The position numbers were made by a program, and so were the translations under genes. Under the pieces are notes generated by a model. The model saw only the letters and a list, made by a program, of their open reading frames with translations. It had not been told where the DNA came from and did not search any database. From the NCBI GenBank assembly GCA_016630905.1, contig WBMQ01000007.1, forward strand, positions 248,001 through 312,000: DNA of 64,000 nucleotides. Direction: 5' to 3'. Shown here piece by piece: positions 57,767-64,000 of the stretch. Positions within the stretch are counted from its first letter, which is position 1. Each line of letters opens with the position of its first letter. Origin of the DNA: Capillidium heterosporum (taxonomy: Eukaryota > Entomophthoromycota > Entomophthoromycetes > Entomophthorales > Capillidiaceae).

Positions 57767-60434
57767 CGTTTATCGTCTTTACAAAATTAGTGGATGTTGA
57801 AAGTGAAAGTAAAGGGAAAATAAGAATCTCATCTCGCTTTGTAGTTTGCCTATCTCCTTATATAACAGGTATTTGCATGACTATATTTCTTTGAGGATTC
57901 AGCATTTTAGGATATACCTTTGAGACTCAACTTGATGATGTGAACAATCCTGATAATGTCAGATTAGCTTATCCTATTCTACTCTAATTAAATTTAGAAG
58001 GAATCAATTTCTGCAATTGCTTTACACAACTAAATTTGAAATGCGATTTCAGCGCCTCATTCTTGCAAATTGTAAACTTCAATTGGCCAATACTTTATAT
58101 AAATGGAATATATTTGTTTCAGTTAAAATTGCCGAATTTACCTGCTTGAAGTATATTTTTAAAGTAAGTTATAAGTCTAAATATAACTTTTAACTAGGAA
58201 TACCTATTTTTGGAGTAAAGTAATTGATTATGATGGAATTAGAATCTCGGATTAGGTATGAACTGGATTTTGACATTTTGGATTGAAATCATTAACCCGT
58301 ACAAGTGTGAAATGACTTAGAAACAGGAGAATTGGTAATCGCAGCTATCAGTGTTAGATCTATCTTACCAATAATCAACCAATACTACAGCGTAATTATC
58401 GGATATATATAAATATGAAAACGGAAAGCTTATAAAGGCTTGGTCTAGAAAATATATCTGGTAGATAATGAGGTCTATAATGGCTTTTCTGTGCATAGTC
58501 TGGTAATCCCGGACCAAGTATATAAATAGTAATGGAAGAAAAATGGGCTAGATAGCAGCTATTTCCAATTTTGCTGAGCTCAAGCAATCTTCTAAATAAC
58601 TATCGTGCAACTATGGTATATCATAGATCTCATTGATGTGGATCCAGTAAGCGTTATACAAATGTATGATATTACTACATCAAGTACTATATCCCGACAC
58701 CTCTATAGTTCCTAACTATAAAGCCTAGCGAGAATTCTACAATTCTAATCAAAGATATTACTCTCGGATATGCAGCAAATGGTTTAAGATAAACTTTAGT
58801 TTCGGGTACCATGTAAAGCACCTTATTCAGACGATATCCATCGCCACTTCAATTAGTTGTGTAGCACTTGTATTCCAGCAGATGTTGGGGAAACTAAAAC
58901 TTGCTCTCTGCTAACTAAATGGGCTCCCCACAAGCCCTACTAAGCGTCTAGCTCAGCCTAGGTTTGAGGGTCTAAATTAAACTGAAGACAGACGATAACT
59001 TTAATGTGGAAGTAAGATTTTACGCAAATTCCAAGTTCAACATATTTGCAAATTTCTGAGGAATAAGAATATCTGCAAATTCAAATATTGCTTTTGGTGG
59101 CGTTTATGAGGACTGTTTTGAAGAATAGACCTTATGGTTGACGACAAAACCTACCCAAATTTTATGCCTACATTATACTTCATGTTAAGACGGACGAAGT
59201 TTATGTAGAAATTTAGTATGGTAAATATTTAAAATTTTCGCAAATTTAATGTACCAACTTCTATTACTTCCTCGAAAATTACATATATTTCTTCATTAAT
59301 AACTTACAAAGAGTTGTTTATCATTTTATGGTATACTAAGCAAAAATAACCTACTACTATTCAAGTAACTTTTGTAAGTTCTACAAGTTCAATTTTAAAT
59401 ACTTACCTTTTTACTCATATAGAGTAGTACCTGTTTTGCTTTCTAAAGATAGAAGATAGCAAATAGAAGGAACATAAGTTAAATAACAGCTCATTTTATA
59501 CTATATAGAGATTTACAAAATACATTTATAAACAGCAAGCAAGGGTATATAGGAATCATATCGAACACTGAAGCATGTAGTTTCAAAGCTTCATACTAGT
59601 AATGCTATTATGACAGTCATCGCTAGCTCACCATCCTAAAACAGATGTATCAAAGGATAAACTGTGAAGTGATGTGATTATTGCCATAGAGCACCAATGT
59701 CAGCCATTAATAATTTTAAACATGAGAAAAACTACAGCAATAGGAATGTGGTCAAATTCAAACTTTGTAACCAAGTCTAGTTACTAACTGTTACAAATTT
59801 ACTGATAAAAATAACTACTGCTTTAGTAAATATAGGAAAGTTAGATATAAAGCCTCCGGACACTTCATCCCTAAGCCCAAATTGAATTTCAACTATAAGT
59901 ATGTTGAGGATCCTACTATTTGCTTCAGTTCCGAATGCTAAATATATCTTGTTCTTTGATATTCGATAACCATGACTGCATATTAACTGATACTAATATA
60001 GACATTTAGGCAATCTAGTAATTGGTTTACTTACCTAGTACTCCATAAGTTGCTTACTAAAATGGAAAAGAATGCTTGATCATTAATAACCCTATCTCTT
60101 CAAGCTTTTCTTATAAGGTGAAATTCTATTAACCACAAGACAAGTACCTATATTAAAGAAAAGAAAACCCATAAAAATACTTAAGATTCAAACAATTTTC
60201 TCTAAATATTGCTACTTTAATATTATATATTAGAAATCGAACGTTATATATATATAATAAATATTATTTTTACTAATAAAATTATATCTTTCAAAGAGAT
60301 GAAGTTTGCACCTTAGTATATAAATCTAGCTTAGATCGAAGCCAAGTAAATTTTTGAACTTATACTCAGATTCTCTTTGATCACTTAGGAGATAGGTTAG
60401 TAAACTGAGTATGAATTTGTAAAGTACCAAATAT
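57767..60434. other. long AT-rich intergenic region
   Basis: Chitin synthase promoter at the left end. Over 2.6 kb no convincing coding stretch, tRNA or repeat was seen. A 63-codon minus frame at 58396 is probably chance. Confidence 0.45.
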
Positions 60435-60923
60435 TGTAAGGAAATCTCCCTAAATCAGTTGCAGTTTCGCTTAATAGCCAAAATTCAAGCCAAACTCCAG
60501 ACCAATAGACTATTAGTCAGTATCCCCCCATCAATACTAGAAACTCCCTTCCCCTTTAGCAGGCATTAATCGTTCAACCTAGATTGATGGCTCCTCAACT
60601 CTCACATTACCTAAGGTTAGTGAAGATCCACCAGAAAGACTTGATGGATATTGACACTGACGATTAGGTAAATATAACTACAGTTTCCAGAGTATCGACT
60701 ACTAAAGACGAGTAGCCTATATAAGGCCCACAGTGAATTTAGTAGTAGGATTACGTAATTATTAAATAAATATATTGAATAATTTAAATTTTTTTACTAT
60801 CGACATAGTATAAACTCACTGTGATAGTATAATTTAGAACTGAGAATTAAGGCTTTCTCTAAGCCAGAGAATAGCCCTGGCCTAAACCAAACAGGACCGA
60901 GCTTTAGAACTTCCTGTTAATCA

Positions 60924-61085
60924 ATGAATCCGATTATACTCCTTGGCTTCATCACTATGATTGAAGTATTCCTGTCTACCCATCACCTCTGGATCAAGCT
61001 CCAAGCACGGGTTTCCTTCTTATATAGCCTTATCATCAACCTTTTTAGCCTGTATGGAATATTGATTACTGTTGCCCTTAGCTAA
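60924..61085 (+). CDS. small putative membrane protein in the left palindrome arm
   Basis: 53 codons beginning MNPIILLGFITMIEVFLS. It shares THH.WIKLQA, YSLI.NLFSLY and TVA with the mirrored frame at 61690-61878. Two hydrophobic stretches suggest one or two membrane helices. It lies about 200 bases downstream of the TATA-like box in the arm. Conservation between arms at the protein level suggests it once was, or still is, expressed. Family unknown. Confidence 0.4.
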   Translation: MNPIILLGFITMIEVFLSTHHLWIKLQARVSFLYSLIINLFSLYGILITVALS

Positions 61086-61689
61086 TCTTAGCTGGTGAGC
61101 GTTCATTATGGACATTTTCTAACAAATACTATCAATATGTTATATTTTTGAAGTATATCCAATAATATATACACAAGCATTTTAATGGATAAAAGTTATT
61201 GATATTGAAAGCTTGGGTGACATGGACTATTTCGAAATCTCATCAACCAAGTAATCAATTCTTTAGCTAATTTTCCAATTCTGTTAATAAAAGCAAACTT
61301 CAAGAAGAACCTAAAATAGGTATCATAGATACTCAAGCTTAGCTCAGTATGAGTCAATTATTGAAATTTCCCAGCAAACTCCTCATAAGCATACCTTCAA
61401 TGCCAAGTAAAGAAACTCAACTCCCTTTAGCCAAGTAATCAAATCCTTTACTAATTTGTTTTATCTTTCACTGACGATTCATTTTAAATCATTATATACA
61501 CAATTCCCATCACATTAATCAATCACCAGTCTACTTAATCCCATCTGAGATTAATTACCCTTTTTAGGTATGAATCATTAGATCCTAACTTTGATGGTGG
61601 ACTATTACAACTAAAACACATATCTGCCTCCTTGTTGAAAAAGAATCCACTTACATATCATCAAGTCATGACTATCTGTTGGGAAGCGT

Positions 61690-61878
61690 CTACAATGAAC
61701 ACTCACTAGCTGGGGTTAGCCAAGAGGCAACAGTAGCCAGTACTTCATACAGGCTAAAAAGGTTGGTAATAAGGCTATATATAGAGGAAGCTTGTGCTTG
61801 GAGTTTAATCCAGAAGTGGTGGGTGAATAGGAATATTCTAATCGTAGCTAGAGGGCCAAGAAGTGTAATTGGGTTCAT
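61690..61878 (-). CDS. small putative membrane protein in the right palindrome arm
   Basis: 62 codons beginning MNPITLLGPLATIRIFLF, the counterpart of 60924-61085. It is longer at the C-terminus because the left copy meets an earlier stop. Two hydrophobic stretches. Whether either copy is translated is unknown. Confidence 0.4.
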   Translation of the reverse strand: MNPITLLGPLATIRIFLFTHHFWIKLQAQASSIYSLITNLFSLYEVLATVASWLTPASECSL

Positions 61879-62350
61879 TGGTTCAATAAAGTTCTAGGAT
61901 TCAGTAAGTTCAACTTTCTGGTTTAAAGAGATGCCAATTCTCAGTTCTAAACTATACTGTCGCAGTGAATCTATACTATGCTGATAGCAGAAGGAAGTAT
62001 CAAATGATTCAAGTTATTTATTTAATAACTACGTAGCCTACTACTAAATTCACTGTGGGCCTTATATAGGCTACTCGTCTTTAGTAGTCGATACTCTGGA
62101 AACTGTAGTTATATTTACCTAATCGTCAGTGTCAATATCCAACAACTCTTCTGGTGGATCTTCACTAACTTTAAGTAATGTGAAGGTTGAGGAGTCATCA
62201 ATCTAAGTTAAACAATTAATGCCTGCTAAAGGGGAAGGGAGTTTCTAGTATTGATGGGGGGATACTGACTAATAGTCTATAGGTTTGAGATATAGCTTGA
62301 ATTCTGGCTATTAAGCAAAGCTGCAACCGATTTAAGAATATTTCCTTGCA

Positions 62351-63559
62351 AATAGCTTTTATTCTTATAAACATAAATCAATTTTTAAATAAAATACATT
62401 ATACAATATCAACAGTATAAATCTATTTTCTCGATGTTTATAAGCTCAAAGGTTTTTGGTTTAGTGCTTAGACTAATAGTCTTTAATCCTATAGATTTGA
62501 CCTATATTATTGCACAAAATTTTTAATAAAATTCATTAAAATATGCTCATAGGTTAAAGTTCATGCAAATATAGAAAAACTTTGAAAGCCTGAATACTAC
62601 TGGCTTAGATCTATATCCTTAGATTTGATATAGCAATATATAAAGTCTGATTTCTACTTCTAAATGGTTATGTTATAAATCCCCGCTTCAAATCTTGATA
62701 CATTTTATAAACTAGATAAAATAATATTGAAATTTCAATTTAAAATATTTTATTGCAAACTAACTTCTAAAATGCTAATGTAAAGAGTGTCATTTGAGCG
62801 ATGCCAAGTTGAATGGAAACGGAGAAAGCCAACATTTCCAACAGCAAAAAAACTCCGTACATCACTTCAATCCACAAAGGCCATTTTACAACATACACTC
62901 CAACAGAATCCAGACAATTTTCTGGTAAAAAGTTGGAACTGTACCAAAGAAATAACAACCTCCCCACTACATTAACAGGTTCAGCCTATTTCATTGTAAA
63001 ACTTAGCTAATACGAGCCGTCCAAACTTTTTTCCCACATCTCATCCTAAGTTAGTTCAGGTCATGCAATTTCTAATAACCAACTTGTGGTTTTCTTTTAC
63101 AAAAATACAATAAGTTGCCCCAAATAGGTAAAAATTATTTGCAATACAAATGTCAAATCAAATCTCGAGTACTTGCTATTATCCAGCTTTGGTTTGACTC
63201 GCAACTTTAATTCTTCCTCGCTGTAATTGGCTACACTATTCAATAATCTGTATCTATTTGTCATAGTTTGCAATTAGCTTTAAACACTTCAATTATGTTC
63301 ACAAGTATTAAACTCACTAAACTTAACTATAAACCTAAACTGACCATTTACTTCCATTTCCTTAGCCTTTAATTTGCTAATCAGTTTCATCTTACCTAGA
63401 CTTCCACCCTTCAAGTCAGATGTATGAATGTGTCACGTTACTTTTGCGCTAATGAAGGTGAAGTCATAGGCTGGCTATATAAGGTGTATCAGATCCTGAA
63501 ATTGGGCTTGACATTCTGCACAAAGTTAAACAAATTCAAGCCGTCTCCATTAGCACAAT
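62351..63559. other. intergenic region upstream of arginase
   Basis: Mostly AT-rich. A 66-codon minus frame at 62767-62967 (containing KWPLWIEVMYGVFLLLEML) is hydrophobic and could be the last exon of a membrane protein, but no family or upstream exon was found. The arginase promoter should lie near 63450-63559. Confidence 0.4.
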
Positions 63560-64000
63560 ATGCCAGTAGCAAACAAATTTTTGAAAGGGAACACCGTCTC
63601 TATCCTCCCCATCGCCTTCAACGCCGGACAGGTAACTATATTTTATAACACCAAATTGATGTGTTTTATTTAGCCCAAAAAGGGAGTTGAGAAGGGTCCC
63701 GACCACCTGTTGGAGGCCGGTCTTGTTCAGCAGATTCAGGAGTTAGGTTACAACGTCGACTTCGACGGTAAGGTCCACAGCTTTGAGGAGTTGAAACCTG
63801 CCTCCGACCCCAACGATGGTGTGGCCAAGAACCCAAGATTCGTTGGCGCTGTCACCGAGGAGGTCAACAACCGTGTCAAGACCCAGCTACAGAAGGGTAA
63901 CTTCGTCCTCACCTTGGGCGGTGATCACTCCATTGGTCTGGGTACGACGACCGGTACCTTAGAAGCCTTCCCCGATGCTTGCGTTATCTGGGTCGATGCT
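63560..64000 (+). CDS. CAR1: arginase, 5' part (cut by the window end)
   Basis: Hydrolyses arginine to ornithine and urea. Exon 1 is 63560-63631. A 42-base intron (GTAACT...TTTAG) follows, and exon 2 runs from 63674 to the window end. The protein starts MPVANKFLKGNTVSILPIAFNAGQPKKGVEKGPDHLL in order, giving the usual N-terminal GQPKKGVE. The Mn-binding motif LGGDHSIGLGT is present. The last codons (VIWVDA) enter the second metal-binding motif, DAHAD, which lies outside the window. About 130 of some 310 residues are visible. Codon use is GC-rich, as in the succinyl-CoA ligase gene. No frame shift in the visible part. Confidence 0.95.

Larger units (their letters stand above)
60435..62350. mobile_element. 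1.9-kb palindromic element with ~700-base inverted arms
   Basis: Left arm 60435-61135 and right arm 61655-62350 are inverted copies around a spacer of about 520 bases. The outer ~340 bases are the most similar (roughly 90% or more by eye, with uninterrupted blocks such as GACTATTAGTCAGTATCCCC). The inner parts are more diverged. Each arm holds a TATA-like CTATATAAGG (60717-60726 on plus, mirrored near 62065) and a small membrane-protein frame pointing to the centre. It resembles a foldback-type or long-TIR DNA element. No transposase is inside and no target-site duplication could be confirmed. Confidence 0.75.

Noticed and set aside
1-64000. CRISPR arrays, bacterial promoters or operons
   Set aside because: No array of short spaced repeats was seen. 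Introns, tRNA form and gene content are eukaryotic.

Overview
The window is nuclear DNA of a fungus. It carries a chitin synthase, the TRAPPII subunit Trs130/TRAPPC10, a peroxisome-type Lon protease, a decayed Nma111 protease and an FG nucleoporin. Genes are split by short introns (about 40 to 85 bases) that almost all begin GTA. Intergenic DNA is very AT-rich and coding DNA is clearly richer in GC. The lineage cannot be fixed from this window. A 4EHP-type eIF4E, many small introns and the AT-rich background would suit an early-diverging filamentous or zygomycete-type fungus, but that is inference.

Layout. 1.8-4.5 kb: two tandem secreted GDSL (SGNH) hydrolases. 6.8-11.5 kb: a 13-exon TRAPPC10 gene, with a tRNA-Lys(CTT) just beyond its start on the other strand. 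12.0-13.5 kb: argininosuccinate lyase. 14.8-31.6 kb: three copies of a lineage-specific tubby/DUF6593-like family mixed with an Nma111 pseudogene, a nucleoporin, a helical-repeat protein, an RbfA-like factor and an F-box protein. 32.1-34.9 kb: Lon protease. 36-49 kb: a repeat-rich accessory region with a second branch of the tubby-like family, a tandem segmental duplication, a decayed Mutator-like transposon and other repeats. 49.5-53.1 kb: eIF4E2/4EHP and succinyl-CoA ligase alpha. 55.1-57.8 kb: chitin synthase. 60.4-62.4 kb: a 1.9-kb palindromic element. 63.6 kb to the end: arginase, cut by the window edge.

The housekeeping genes are unrelated in pathway (secretory traffic, arginine metabolism, TCA cycle, peroxisome quality control, translation, nuclear pore, cell wall) and show no operon-like grouping. 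The accessory regions are dominated by the tubby-like family. Its copies share an N-terminal motif (LY..GYLEPLP), a C-terminal hydrophobic helix and a TATA box 45-85 bases before the ATG.

The observation most worth following is a set of single-base +1 reading-frame shifts inside otherwise well-conserved genes. There is one in argininosuccinate lyase (at CTT-AGG-T, like the Ty1 frameshift site), three in the Lon protease and four in one tubby-like copy. All eight have the same sign. Four of them sit exactly on a stop codon that follows an NCC codon (GCC-TGA, ACC-TGA, ACC-TAA, TCC-TGA), as in antizyme genes. Applying the shifts restores full-length, family-sized proteins for the two enzymes. 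Either this fungus uses +1 frameshifting often, or the assembly carries one-base insertions. Reads would settle which.
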